Positions 21,531-32,404 of a stretch of DNA of 60,000 nt are shown piece by piece (the stretch's first letter is position 1; each line of letters starts with the position of its first letter). The stretch spans positions 822,501 to 882,500 of the forward strand of contig CAJNDS010000779.1 in NCBI GenBank assembly GCA_905221605.1. Reading direction: 5' to 3'. A model generated the notes under the pieces. That model was not told the origin of the DNA, searched no databases, and was given only the letters and a program-made list of their open reading frames with translations. The position numbers were made by a program, and so were the translations under genes. The DNA comes from Symbiodinium natans (taxonomy: Eukaryota; Sar; Dinophyceae; Suessiales; Symbiodiniaceae).

Positions 21531-21996
21531 CTAAACCCTATACCCTAAACCCTAAACCCCAAACCCTAAACCCCCCTAAGCAGCACTAGATGACATCCAT
21601 GCAAGTGCTACACGTACACCGATGAGATACCGAGACAGCCCTTTGAAGCCCTTGAAAGCAGGGTTTACGGTTTAGGGTTTAGGGTTGAAAGCTGACCTTT
21701 TGCCCCAAAACCCTCAGTACGGCTCCAACTCGAAACATCTCCACTTTCCCACTGGACCATGCAAACTTCCCCAGGTTGCTTAGGTGTTTGGTGCTACACC
21801 AACATAAAGCCTCCAAGTTAAGCGTTCAAGTGCTGTGCCTGTGCCGGCTCCCGATAGCCCGGGGTGATGAAGTGATCCTCAGATGTCTCCCCATACTTCG
21901 TCTTCAAGACCTCGGGAGCTGTCTGGGGATGTTCAGGAAGCACGGTGTTGCTTCACCACCATTGATCGTAGCACCTGTTTCGTGAAAGCTCAGCTC

Positions 21997-22040
21997 CACA
22001 CACACACACACACACACACACCCACGCGCGCGCGCACACA
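21997..22040. repeat. (CA)n/(CG)n microsatellite
   Basis: About 13 CA units then CGCGCGCGCG. Similar CA runs are at 38027-38054, 16081-16095 and 41284-41306. Confidence 0.95.
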
Positions 22041-22239
22041 ATTAAGCGAGTCCCATGGTTTGGGCTTGTCCTTTAGGGACTATTTCACCAGCAGGGGGCG
22101 CAGAGTTCGGCGGGGTGCGGCAACGGACGGCATCGCGGCTTTAGAGGCATGGATGTCTCAACACGCCTCCCAAATCCCATGTGCTGGCCCGAACCGTGTG
22201 AGCCAGTCGGCTTAGAACTCCAAAGGCATCCCTGTTCGT

Positions 22240-22330
22240 AAGGACCCTGAACCCAAGCTGCAACCTTCACCCCATCGTCTGGGGACTCTGCGGGAAGGCT
22301 CCGCACCTCCACACGCAATACGCCGCTAAA
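22240..22330 (-). CDS. Coding-like exon
   Basis: Minus strand: RVEVRSLPAESPDDGVKVAA, then WVQ, with possible acceptor TTTAG| upstream and CAGG following. Strong third-position GC. Confidence 0.42.
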
Positions 22331-22459
22331 GCACTTTGGCGGCTCTGCGTCTTAGGGCTGTACAGTAAGTGGTAAGTCTCGCGGCCTGGATGTATATACA
22401 TATTGAAATACATTCTACGTCATATTATACTGTATTCTACCCGACGACCTGGCATACTA

Positions 22460-22543
22460 CGACACAAGATGGTACCAAGGAAGATGAGGCAAAGGCCCAC
22501 GAGGCCGACCCTGGCGCGCCTTTCGTCGGAGTTCGCGCTTGGT
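22460..22543 (+). CDS. Plus-strand acidic exon
   Basis: CGACACAAG| then DGTKEDEAKAHEADPGAPFV, then GVRAW, ending GCTTG|GTGAAG. It is one of the few clear plus-strand exons. Confidence 0.45.
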
Positions 22544-22726
22544 GAAGTCAACATGTCGCACCTCCGCCTGCTTCTCCTTGCAGGGCTGGCCAGTTCTGGC
22601 CCTCAATGCCTGGATAACTAGGATGGAGGGGGGTTCGTTCACAGTTGTCGCTGCCCTGAAAGCCAAGAAGATGCACCACATAAGTCCCGACTTCTAACCC
22701 TCCGCCCGGCAGTCTTCCACTCCGCC

Positions 22727-22807
22727 CCCTTACACCAACAGTCCTGAATCGGGATTGTAGGACCCCCCCTATTGCAATCCCTATGAACGACTCTTAGTCT
22801 AAGGGTA
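22727..22807. mobile_element. Degenerate family B element
   Basis: CCCCCTTACACCAACAGTCC ... AATCCCTATGAACGACTCTT, AGTCTAAGGG; ends eroded. Confidence 0.45.
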
Positions 22808-22863
22808 AACCCCCCAAACCCTAAACCCTAAACCCCAAACCCTAAACCCCAAACGTCCCAACC

Positions 22864-22945
22864 TCAAAGTCTCATCAGGTTTCTGCGGCCGGCCTCCTCT
22901 TCCAGCTGCTTCCGGTAGAGCCTCTCCCGGGTCGTCATGAAGGGC
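22864..22945 (-). CDS. Terminal exon with stop
   Basis: CTTTTCTCAG-type acceptor (TTTTCTCAG|GCCC), then MTTRERLYRKQLEEEAGRRN, LMRL and TGA at 22864. Highly charged helix; end of an unidentified gene whose upstream exons lie above 23 kb. Confidence 0.58.
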
Positions 22946-23714
22946 CTGAGAAAACTACTAATTGCTTAAGAATTTCCAACGAATCTTTTTAAAACAACTT
23001 CCTTATAAAGGTATTTAATGTGTATATATATATATATAGTAGTATTCAAAAACTTCCTTATAAGGGTATAGAATATAGGGAGTACTATCTTTCAGATTTT
23101 TTGGGGTTCTTACGCGAATCGCAGAGAAGGGGCGGCCCCTGGAGCATATGTGCCTAACTCCCTTTGCACCGGGAGGTCGGCCCGCAACCGGAGTACCTGT
23201 GCCTAAACCCTAGGTTTGCTTTTTAGGGTTTCGACTCTCGCACTGGCGCACGCGCTGGCAAGGCTCCGGAAGAATCCAGACTAGAGTCAACCACTACGCA
23301 TTGGTAGCGACCACAAAGTTGGCGGGGGGGGGGGGTGAACCACGTTGTTTAGGGTTTAGGGTTTGGGGTTTAAAGATACCAAAAGGACCGGCGCGGCACC
23401 GTATATCTTGGCGACTGACAACCACGAGCTTGGAATGCATTTACTAACTGATCAGTTATGAAGATGACAGTCGCCAAAAGGCATCCTTGCTTACTTGTAT
23501 GCAAACGAGACAAAAACATACATCTTTCGAACTAGGAGAATATGGGAATGCAAACAACGAACCCCTCCCCCAGCGATAGCCCCAGGTCCTGAACCCTGTG
23601 AAACTTTAAGCCTTTTGTGCATGTGGACACCCATGGCCTAAAACCTAAAACCTAAACCCCAAACCCCAAATCCTAAACCCTACACCCTAGCCCTAAACCC
23701 TAAACCCTAAACCC

Positions 23715-23795
23715 CACACAGGGCATCCCGGCAGGGTGGCCGTCTTTTGCGCCGGCTCTTCGACAGCAACGGCCTCCTGCCCGCGGCTTCCCAGC
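23715..23795 (-). CDS. Exon next to telomeric repeat
   Basis: Minus strand: ELGSRGQEAVAVEEPAQKTA, then TLPGCPV, running into GTGTGGG|GTTTAGGG. The next exon of the same gene could be 22945-22864. Confidence 0.42.
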
Positions 23796-24119
23796 TCCAT
23801 TGCCCCTTGAAGGAATACTACAATATTAGTATCAATAGTGATATGTTAGTTGTTTCCCAGAAAGATAATATGATATAATACAGGCAAGGGAACCCCAAAC
23901 AAGGAACCCCAAGAAGAGGGTATAGGAGTATGATAGGAATGTACCTACCGGTCTAAACCACGGGACGAGACTTTGCAGGGAATCTCCTGCCCCAATTCCC
24001 AAAAGGCGTTTTGCAACTGGGCTTGGGGACTGGCAAAGCCTACACTCGCAACCCCAATTAACTTCAATAAACTTGCTGGAGTTTCGAATTTCGGCTCAGG
24101 GTTTTATGGCGCTTCGCAG

Positions 24120-24218
24120 GTTTCCTGCTCAAACGGAGCTGCAAATGGAGCCCCTCATAGATGCCTCCTCGTCCACCTTCGACAGGAAGGCCCGCAAGGG
24201 GCTGTCATCCTCAGAAAG
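24120..24218 (+). CDS. Plus-strand exon
   Basis: TTCGCAG|G to TCAGAAAG|GTGATA. Reading: FPAQTELQMEPLIDASSSTF, then DRKARKGLSSSE. Both sites are canonical. Confidence 0.5.
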
Positions 24219-25266
24219 GTGATAAAAGGGCAAAGGCTCAGTTGCAAGAGGGCACCCTTGCTCCCCCTCACTCCCCCATGATTTTTTGCTTTGTTTTTTG
24301 ATTTTTGAAATTTTGGAGGGGGGGGGGAGGGGGTGGGTGAGAAGGGGAGCTACCTCCTAAAACATAGGAAAGGAGGCTTGGGGGGCAGTTTAGGGCCGGA
24401 CGGAGATGCTGCATGCTTGGGGTCGGGGCAGGCTTGACTGCGCCCCAAATACACGCCCGAAACTTTGGGTCTTTTTTTTTGTACCTCGTCTATTCTACCT
24501 CTCGGGGTTCTGACCTCAAGGCTTCTGCGCTCGCTCTCAGACTTGCATGACGAGGATTCACGAGCCCTGGCGGGACCTGCTAAAACGCGGCACAGGCCGG
24601 AGACTGTCGGCAGAACGTTGTCAAGTGTTTCGGCTCTCACGCCTACATGCAGGCAACGTTCGGTCGGCAATTCACTAGTTCTCACTCTTTCACCCTCTAA
24701 AGCCACAAAGATACATCACTCTAGCGCGTATGGCCGGAGTCTCCGGGCCACTCTGCTGGCTTCACTGTCCAAGTGTCTGTAAGGTTTGCACCGACTCACT
24801 CCAAACAAGGTGCGGCCACACTGACTCTGCCATCCTGATTCTCGCAAATGGCATAGACCCTAAACCTCAAACCTAAACCTTAAATCTGAGGCCCTAAACC
24901 CTAAACCGCTGAATCCTCAGCCCTAAGCCCTAAGCCCGCCTCTTCTTGGGGAGCCCGTGACCAATCTGGCTTCGGCCCCTGCGAAAGAAGGATGAGAACT
25001 CTCTAGGCCAACCAAGGTTGGCCCGTGGGATGTTCCCCTTATATGTAGCTGCAAGATCACCTGGGTGCCACTTCAAGGGGAATACAACTGTTCCCGCGGC
25101 CCCACCCGCTCTTAAAGACCCACAAAGAAAAGAGAAAAATCCCCATATTGCCCTTGCAAGGATGAATGTTTCATCCTCTTTTGGCGGGTTCTGAAGCAAA
25201 TAGTAGATAAAGCCAGCCCAAACCCTCAACCCTAAACCCTGAACCTTCTTTCTGGCGCCAGCTCTC

Positions 25267-25354
25267 TCAAGTCCTAAACCCTAAACCCTAAACCCTAAAC
25301 CCTAAACCCTAAACCCTAAACCCCAAACCCTAAACCCTAAACCCTAAACCCTAC
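25267..25354 (-). repeat. Telomeric array, CCCTAAA
   Basis: About 12 units, inverted with respect to the array at 25453; the two bracket the 98-bp exon. Confidence 0.94.
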
Positions 25355-25452
25355 CTAATGCCCCTCGAAGATCCCACAAGCAAGTGGCAGCTCCACCTTC
25401 CTCATGGCCAGGATACCGGTCGCAGCCAGCTCCATCACTTCCTCCCCGCGTG
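25355..25452 (-). CDS. Terminal exon between telomeric arrays
   Basis: 98 bp from CCCTAG| to a stop at 25355: RGEEVMELAATGILAMRKVE, then LPLACGIFEGH. The acceptor AG is a one-base variant (CCCTAG for CCCTAA) of the last unit of the array. CCCTAAA is left (25267-25354) and TTTAGGG right (25453-25623). Confidence 0.58.
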
Positions 25453-25623
25453 CTAGGGTTTAGGGTTTAGGGTTTAGGGTTTAGGGTTTAGGGCTTAGGG
25501 CTTAGGGCTTAGGGCTTAGGGTTTAGGGTTTAGGGTTTAGGGTTTAGGGTTTAGGGTTTAGGGCTTAGGGTTTAGGGTTTAGGGTTTAGGGCTTAGGGTT
25601 TAGGGTTTAGGGTATTGGGTTTA
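25453..25623 (+). repeat. Telomeric array with CTTAGGG block
   Basis: TTTAGGG units with blocks of GCTTAGG variants (25490-25525), a higher-order variant pattern. Confidence 0.94.
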
Positions 25624-25754
25624 CTTTGAGGAAAACAAAGGGAGGTACCCCAACTAATTTCTTCTAGGCCCCTGCCCCTTCGCACGAAGCCTCGTGGCCT
25701 TCTGCTAACTTCGTCGAACCTTCCCTCCGTTCGCAGGGGCATCTACTCTCCATG

Positions 25755-25890
25755 GGTTAGTCTTCCAGCCAACCCTTGGACCCCTCGTGAATCTGTCCTC
25801 AGGCTCGCAGAAGTTCGTGGCACCCGGTTCTGCCCCGCTAAGTTCGTGGAATTGCCTGTTGCCCGTCCTACCTCCGTGTTGCCCTCATTT
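25755..25890 (+). CDS. Plus-strand exon ending at a telomeric donor
   Basis: Frame: LPANPWTPRESVLRLAEVRG, then TRFCPAKFVELPVARPTSVL, then PSF. It ends CTCATTTAGG|GTTTAGGG. The stretch before it (from TTCTTCTAG|GCCCC at 25662) is also open and coding-like (APAPSHEASWPSANFVEP). Confidence 0.45.
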
Positions 25891-26319
25891 AGGGTTTAGG
25901 GCTACTAGACCCAGGAGTAACCTGTGAATAAAAAGGGTACAAGGGAAACTAAACCTAAAATGAAAAAACAAGGCAGGGACCACCCTCATATAGGACAACG
26001 AATATCAACTCAAAGAACACACCCCAGGCAACCCTCAAGCCCACGGTTTTAAGGTATTGCTGATGTGGGACTCGTCTGAGGCAAGGCGAGCCGACTACAC
26101 ATCTGCGCAAAAGCAGGCGAAGTAGAGAAGCAACGACGTAAGGCATCTCCCAGCTACTCCTTGGTATCATAGGGTGCTACATTGGACCCTCAGGTTGTGC
26201 CCTTGGGTTTTGGGGACCCTTTGTAAAGATGCTTGAGGTAGAAAAACGGCCATACTGGAGGTATGTTAAGGGAACCTCCCGAGGGGTACATCCTTAGGGG
26301 TCCGTTATGACTAGCCGTG

Positions 26320-26425
26320 ACTAGCCCAGCAACCCTCTCATAATTTAGGGCACCCCTTCTGGGGTTGGTTCCTTTATAAGGCAACCCGGAACCGCAAAAA
26401 CAGGAAGGTGCCCTTAATGTTATTC
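26320..26425. mobile_element. Degenerate family A element
   Basis: TAGCCCAGCAACC, GGGCACCCCTTCTGGGGTTGG and GGAACCGCAAAAACAGG match the family, but the right end is lost. Confidence 0.55.
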
Positions 26426-26569
26426 CCCTTTCTACCCCACACATAACCCAAATATATATATATATATATATATATGGTACCCCCCCCTCCCGGGACCTAC
26501 CTTTTTTAAAGCTTGTATTGCTCAGGTTGGTCTCGTGGGGTTTGGGAGAGATTAAAAAAAATATAATAT

Positions 26570-27075
26570 AATATTAATGAGGCTCCTGGAGGGGGCAATT
26601 TCAAATGCCCCTTGGATCCGAAATTTTCTAAGTACAAAGGGTGCCCCTGTACTTTGTCTCCCGGGCCCCCGGGGGCCACTTTAAAGTACTTTAAAGTGGC
26701 CCTGGATCCAAGATCCAAGATCCAAGATTCCCCAAAAAGTTTTTTTAGAATCTTGGATCTTGGATCTTGGATCCAGGACCACTTTAAAGTACTTTAAAGT
26801 GGCCCCTGGGGGCCCAAATCGTCTAAATGGTGCCCCTGTACTTTGTCTCTCGGGGCCCCCGGGGGGCACTTTAAAGTACTTTAAAGTGCCCTCTGGGGGC
26901 CCAAATCGTCTAAGTACAAACGGTGTCCCTGTACTTTGTCTCCCGGGGCCCCCGGGGGCCACTTTAAAGTACTTTAAAGTGGCCCTGGATCCAAGATCCA
27001 AGATCCAAGATTCCCCAAAAAGTTTTTTTTTGGCATCTTGGATCTTGGATCTTGGATCCAGGGCCACGTTAATGT
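26570..27075. repeat. Palindrome cluster
   Basis: Units of GCCACTTTAAAGTACTTTAAAGTGGC (palindrome, about four copies) joined by GGATCCAAGATCCAAGATCC / GGATCTTGGATCTTGGATCC arms around GGGGAATCTT/AAAAAGTTTTTTT loops, plus CCTGTACTTTGTCTCCCGGG links. Any frames here are repeat artefacts. Confidence 0.9.
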
Positions 27076-27279
27076 ACTTTGAAGTATCCCCTGGGGGGCA
27101 ATTCGTCTAAGGAGAGAGGCTCTGGGCGCCATAATCCTCAACATTTCAATTGTACAGCAACTCGATACCTGCACTCAGGTCGTAACCTTCAATCTTTCAA
27201 CCAAGACAGCAAAAAGGATTGCCCCTCCCTCCCCCTCCCTCCCTCTCCTGTCCGCTCCGCTCCGCTGCACTCTCTGGTC

Positions 27280-30230
27280 GTTTGTTAAGGGCTTGTTCAA
27301 GGCTGATAATTGAAACCTTATCGGTTAAGGGATTAGGGTTTGAACCAGAAGGCCCGAAACTCTATAGGATTTAACCCCTAAGCCTTAAAGCCTATAGGGT
27401 TTAGGCTCAAACCTTAAACCCTAAACCTTTTAATCATACATAGGGTTTGAAGGTTAAGCAATTAGACTTAATCCTTAATCGTAACCCTTTAAACCCCATA
27501 GTGAAGATCTTAAGGTTTAAGGTTTTAGGTTTAGGCATGTAAAAATAAGCCGGCAAGTAAACCTACACCCTTGGCCTTAAAGCCCTGGGGTTAAGGGGGT
27601 TAAGGTTTAGAGGTAGAGTTTAAACCCACGTGTTTAAGGCCTAGGCATTTACACGTTGACCCTAAACTCTTTAGGTTCAGAGCCCGAAAACCTTGTAGGA
27701 CGCGAAAAGGTTCAACGGTGTTAAGCCTATAGGCGCTGATGGTATATTTGCCCAGGCCTTAGGTTGTTTGAACCATTTAGCCCTATAGGGCTGGGCTAAA
27801 GGTTTAAGGCTTTTCAGGGTGTATCTCTAGAACCCTCACGGGGTTAGCCCTCTAGGGGGTACATCCTACAGGGTAAAAAGTCTAGGGTTTAAGATTCAAG
27901 CATTGCCTGTAGAATCAGAACCTTACGAACCTCCAGGGCTTGGGGCATAAACCCCTAAACCTTAAATCCCATAGGGTTATGCCTATGTTCGTAGGGCTTG
28001 CCTCCTGTGGAAATGCAGAGAGAACACAGTATACGTACTCACATCATGTATGTACACGGGGTATATGTCTTGTAAATCAAATACAGATGATGGAGAAGGA
28101 AAGATGGCAAGTCTAGAATCATAAGACTAGGAAGTATTCGAGTGCATAGGGTGATGCGAAAAGTCATTTACAGTAAGTGTGGGGGACGTGAAAAAATACT
28201 GTGAGCAATTATCCTATCCCGCTCACCACCCTTAATGTTTCCCGCAGTCCAAAGCAACCGGGTATCAAGTCCGTACTATTTGAATTTCACATTAAAGGGT
28301 CATACCCTAAAACGTTGTCATTTGGAAGTCGTTCAGCTTAACGTCTGATAAGAACCTGTTGGGCTTCAAATTCATATTTAAACCAAATTGCTAATAACAG
28401 CCTACACCTTAAGTGAACTTCCTCTGAGAAGTCTTCTGGCCTCGTTCGTAATAGTAATAGAAAAAAATAAATTCTAAGACTACCCTGTCCAATCCTCCTC
28501 TGGGCCTCGTTCGCATGTGGGTTGGCTTCGATGTTTAAATTTGAATTGCACACCTTCTGCAATCCTCTTACGGGGCCTGACAAAACAAGATGTCATTAGA
28601 TCCTATATTCAGAGGTCACAGCCTGAAACCCCCTCATCTGGGCTTGCTTCGTAAGTTATTGAAAAAATGAGCTGAGAAAAGAAGGCCACGCACTAGGAAA
28701 TTATCGTCTGGGCTCTGTTTGTGAGTAAACCGAATTTTAACAAGTACATTAACTGGCCACAGCCCAAGACATCCTTGGTATGGGAAATACATCTAGTTAA
28801 CTTAGTTAACCGTATATTAAAGACCACACGGTATCACATCCTCCTCTGTCCCCCTATTCGCATAGAAATTTATTTGGAATTTTAAGTTCTAAGGCCACAC
28901 CCTGAGACATTCTCATCCGAACTTCGTTTGTAATTCAACTTGATGGATTAGAACTTCAGAAAAACTAACCAACAACACTCGAAAAGGTAGGTCCCGGGAG
29001 GGGGGGGTAGCATATATATATATATATGCTCACCACCCCCCCCTCGACAGACCCCGGAAGCGAAAAAAAGGCTGAGGGCGCGACGGACAGCATAGCTGCA
29101 CACAGTAGCCAGACACGTTAACACACAATAGAGCATATTTTTTCGATTGGTACGGCTTTGTGTTCGCAATGAAAGATGCAGACAGATGTGAGAAGGGCGC
29201 ATGCTGTAAGGACCTGAACAATTTGCTCGACATCGTGGATTGCTATTAATTCTAATAAGATTGCTCTTAGTTTTACTTGGGTTCCTATTAAGTTTATTAG
29301 GATTCATAGGCTTCGTATGAGTTCAATAGGAATCCTATTTAAATCAATAGGAATGAATGAGAACCCTATTGAAATTAAGACGAGTCTTTTTGGCAACTTA
29401 GTAAGAATCCTAGTACAATTAATAAGAACCTAGTAGAAATACGTAGAAGCTCCTATTGAAATTTCTTGGCGTCCTAAATTCAGAGGAACCATAGGAAGGC
29501 CATTCAAATGAATAGGAACCCTTTAGAATTCATAGGGATGCTATTAAAATTGATAGGAACCCTACAAAAGAATCTATGACTTCTTTGTAAGAGTAAAAGG
29601 AATCCGTTTAACATGAAGATGAATCCTATTAAAGGATTAAGAGGAGCCAATAAAATTCTATAAAAAAAGTAATGTGGACCCTTCAAAACTTAAAACAATA
29701 AGAGTCGTACTGTTAGAATTATAATGAACCCTATTAAAACATTTAATTTATAGGATTGCCAATAAAACAAATAAGAGTTACAATAACATTACTTCGAGTC
29801 CAATTGAAATGAATAGGGAACAGTATTTAAAAACATAATCGGAGCACTGTGGAATCTAGTAGGAATCCTATGAACATTATTAGACTTCCTGTCAACATGA
29901 ATGAGAAACCCTGTTAAAATGAATACGAAGCCTATTCCAATTAATCAGAAGCCTTTTTAAATTAATAGGAAGCTTGTCAAAGCAAAAGGAACCCAATTAG
30001 AAATTGTAAGACATGTTATGAAAATGAATAAGAAGCCTATTGAGATTAATAGGAATATGTATAAAATGTGTTATGAAGCTTATTAAAATTCTAAGACTTT
30101 TATTAAAACTAACTAGGAAGAAGAATGCTGTTACAATTACTCAGACTCGTATTCCAATTATTTGGCATTTGATTAAAATGAATAGGAATCAATATTAAAC
30201 TCCAGTAGCTGTTGCTAGCATAGCTCTCTG
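27280..30230. repeat. AT-rich block of degenerate short repeats
   Basis: From 27.3 to 28.0 kb the sequence is decayed telomere-like (TTAAGGTTTAGG, CCTATAGGG). From 29.3 to 30.2 kb it is a run of units like AGGAATCCTATTAAAATTAAT, period about 20-30 bp. No coding signal. Confidence 0.75.
28985..29060. repeat. Poly-G/TA end motif, inverted copy
   Basis: (TA)n, CTCACCACCCCCCC, TCGACAGACCCCGGAAGCG. The inverted partner is at 31200-31280. Confidence 0.7.
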
Positions 30231-30282
30231 TGTTTTTAATATATTTCATATTTCTCATGAGTGTAGAACCCCTAAAAGAATC

Positions 30283-31180
30283 TCACCAAAACCCGAGTTT
30301 CCAAAAATCCAAAAATCCCAACCCAAGTTTCGGATTTTTGGAAACTCGAGGAATTTGCTCAAAATCCAAAAAAACCCAAAATTCCTCGAGTTTCCAAAAA
30401 TCCAAAAATCCAAAAATCCAAAAACCCCAACCCCAGTTTCGGATTTTTGGAAACTCGAGGAATTTGCTCAAAATCCAAAAAAACCAAAATTCCTCGAGTT
30501 TCCAAAAACCCAAAAATCCAAAAATCCCAACCCCAGTTTCGGATTTTTGGAAACTCGAGGAATTTGCTCAAAATCCAAAAAAAACCCAAAATTCCTCGAG
30601 TTTCCAAAAATCCAAAAATCCAAAAATCCCAACCCCAGTTTCGGATTTTTGGAAACTCGGGGAATTTTGGATTTTTTTGGATTTTGAGCAAATTCCTCGA
30701 GTTTCCAAAAATCCGAAACTGGGGTTGGGATTTTTGGATTTTTGGATTTTTGGAAACTCGAGGAATTTTGGGTTTTTTGGATTTTGAGCAAATTCCTCGA
30801 GTTTCCAAAAATCCGAAACTGGGGTTGGGAGTTTTGGATTTTTGGAATTTTGGAAACTCGAGGAATTTTGGGTTTTTTTGGATTTCGAGGCTCCCGCTCG
30901 AGTTTCCAAAAATCCGAAACTGGGGTTGGGATTTTTGGATTTTTGGATTTTTGGAAACTCGAGGAATTTTGGGTTTTTTTGGATTTTGAGCAAATTCCTC
31001 GAGTTTCCAAAAATCCGAAACTGGGGTTGGGATTTTTGGATTTTTGGATTTTTGGAAACTCGAGGAATTTTGGGTTTTTTTGGATTTTGAGCAAATTCCT
31101 CGAGTTTCCAAAAATCCGAAACTTGGGTTGGGATTTTTGGATTTTTGGATTTTTGGAAACTCGAGGAATTTTGGAGTGGT
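30283..31180. repeat. Inverted satellite, about 90-105 bp units
   Basis: Left half repeats GGATTTTTGGAAACTCGAGG..AATTTGCTCAAAATCC; right half is its reverse complement, turning at about 30,665-30,690. Each unit is itself an inverted repeat (CTCGAG at the centre). All long frames on both strands here arise from the repeat. Confidence 0.92.
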
Positions 31181-31184
31181 GCTC

Positions 31185-31300
31185 TTCCCCCCCCCCCCGC
31201 TTCCTGGACAGATCGGAAATACAATTCCGGGGTCTGTCGAGGGGGGGGGGGGGGTGACCATATATATATATATACATACCCTGTATATATATATATATAC
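31185..31300. repeat. Poly-G/TA end motif
   Basis: CGCTTCCTGG, CCGGGGTCTGTCGAGGGGGG, GTGACC(AT)n. Together with 28985-29060 it brackets the 29.0-31.2 kb block in inverted orientation. Confidence 0.7.
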
Positions 31301-31329
31301 ATATACCTCAGTGTGACCCCTAAATAAAG

Positions 31330-31383
31330 TCTCCTGCGCCGCCCGCTCGCGGAAGAGCTCGTCTTGCTGCATCATGAGCACCT
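31330..31383 (-). CDS. Short charged exon
   Basis: GAGAGCAG|GTGCTC, then VLMMQQDELFRERAAQETLF. It abuts the family A element at 31414. Confidence 0.42.
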
Positions 31384-31413
31384 GCTCTCACGCCCATGTT
31401 TCAGAAACCACAA

Positions 31414-31530
31414 CTTGGTAGACCAGCAACCATAATATCATAACAAGGGCACCCTTTTTGGGGGGTTGGTTACTTTATAAGGGAGCCCAGAACCAAAAAA
31501 AAAAGCAAAGGGTGCCACTGGGCTACCAAG
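31414..31530. mobile_element. Family A element
   Basis: CTTGGTAGACCAGCAACC ... GGTGCCACTGGGCTACCAAG; nearly the same as the SMARCAL1-like intron copy, including GGTTACTTTATAAGGGAGCCCAGAACC-type internal sequence. Confidence 0.8.
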
Positions 31531-31537
31531 CCAAGGC

Positions 31538-31627
31538 CGGGTTTAGGGTTTAGGGTTTAGGGTTTAGGGTTTAGGGTTTAGGGTTTAGGGTTAGGGTTTA
31601 GGGTTTAGGGTTTAGGGTTTAGGGTTC
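31538..31627 (+). repeat. Telomeric array
   Basis: About 13 TTTAGGG units directly after a family A element. Confidence 0.94.
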
Positions 31628-31643
31628 ACCGGCTCCCTTAGAG

Positions 31644-31733
31644 TCCCGCCTCAGTCCGAGGAAGTCCTGAAGGTGGTTCAAGGGTTTGCAGCGGCCCAAA
31701 CTATCCCCAACTACGCCCCTCAACTTGTCCGTT
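31644..31733 (+). CDS. Plus-strand exon
   Basis: CCCTTAG|A, then VPPQSEEVLKVVQGFAAAQT, IPNYAPQLV, donor CTTGTCC|GTTAAC. TTTAGGG lies left and CCCTAAA right, the reverse of the usual arrangement. Confidence 0.45.
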
Positions 31734-31787
31734 AACCCCAAACCCTAAACCCTAAACCCTAAACCCTAAACCCTCGAAACCCTGAAC

Positions 31788-31868
31788 CCGAACAGGTTCT
31801 TGAGAGAGCCCGGCCCTGGTCCGCCTATCGCGTTGGGCTCCAGGATCTTCTTTGTTTGCTCTTTTGGA
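31788..31868 (-). CDS. Exon island, same-strand neighbour of the 32-35 kb chain
   Basis: PKEQTKKILEPNAIGGPGPG, then SLKNLFG, donor TTCGG|GTTCAG. CCCTAAA left, TTTAGGG right. It lies below the stop at 32263, so it belongs to the next gene. Confidence 0.48.
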
Positions 31869-31974
31869 GGCTTTAGGGTTTAGGGTTTAGGGTTCTTGCG
31901 TTTCAAGGGTTTTAGGGTTTAGGAGTTTAGGGTTCAGGGTGTAGAGGAATTAGAGGTTTAGGGTTTCGGGGTAT

Positions 31975-32110
31975 TCTTGGCCACCGGGCCGGCAGGGGGC
32001 TCCCTGCAGGGCTTTCAAAGCAGTTCCACATCAGACAATTCCTTGAACCTGCCCTGCAGTCTCCGCCTGGGAGTTGTCGAGATACGGCCTACGGCTGAGA
32101 ACTTTAGAGC
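31975..32110 (+). CDS. Coding-like plus-strand stretch
   Basis: After CTCCCTGCAG| the frame reads GFQSSSTSDNSLNLPCSLRL, then GVVEIRPTAENFRACRVFG. A TTTAGAGC repeat-like tail follows. Strand uncertain. Confidence 0.3.
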
Positions 32111-32262
32111 TTGCAGGGTCTTTGGGGCTTACGGGCCTTTAGAGCTTCTGGGGTCCACAGGACTTCGCGGCCTTGGGGGCTTACAGGGGTAGGGCTTTCA
32201 GAATAGCTTTGCAGAAGGTTTAGGGGTGGCCATGCGCCAGTAGGCGTGCTAGGGCCTACATT

Positions 32263-32404
32263 TCAGTCGAACTGCTTGAAGCACTGTGCAGGCTGGTTCT
32301 CTTCATGTGCCTGTGTAGCAGAGCGAACCAAGAGGGCGCAATTCCAAGCTCCCTGCAAGCTCTGTTGCACTGGATCGGAGGAGCGCGTCAGGAGGTGATA
32401 CCGC
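32263..32404 (-). CDS. Terminal exon of the 32-35 kb gene
   Basis: CCAAGCAG|G, then RYHLLTRSSDPVQQSLQGAW, NCALLVRSATQAHEENQPAQ, CFKQFD and TGA at 32263. 46 residues in one frame; the last link of the exon chain that starts near 35.4 kb. Confidence 0.6.

Noticed and set aside
30230-31381. Frames of 180-340 codons rich in FWKLEEF / KNPKIQ
   Set aside because: Translations of the inverted satellite; open in several frames on both strands.
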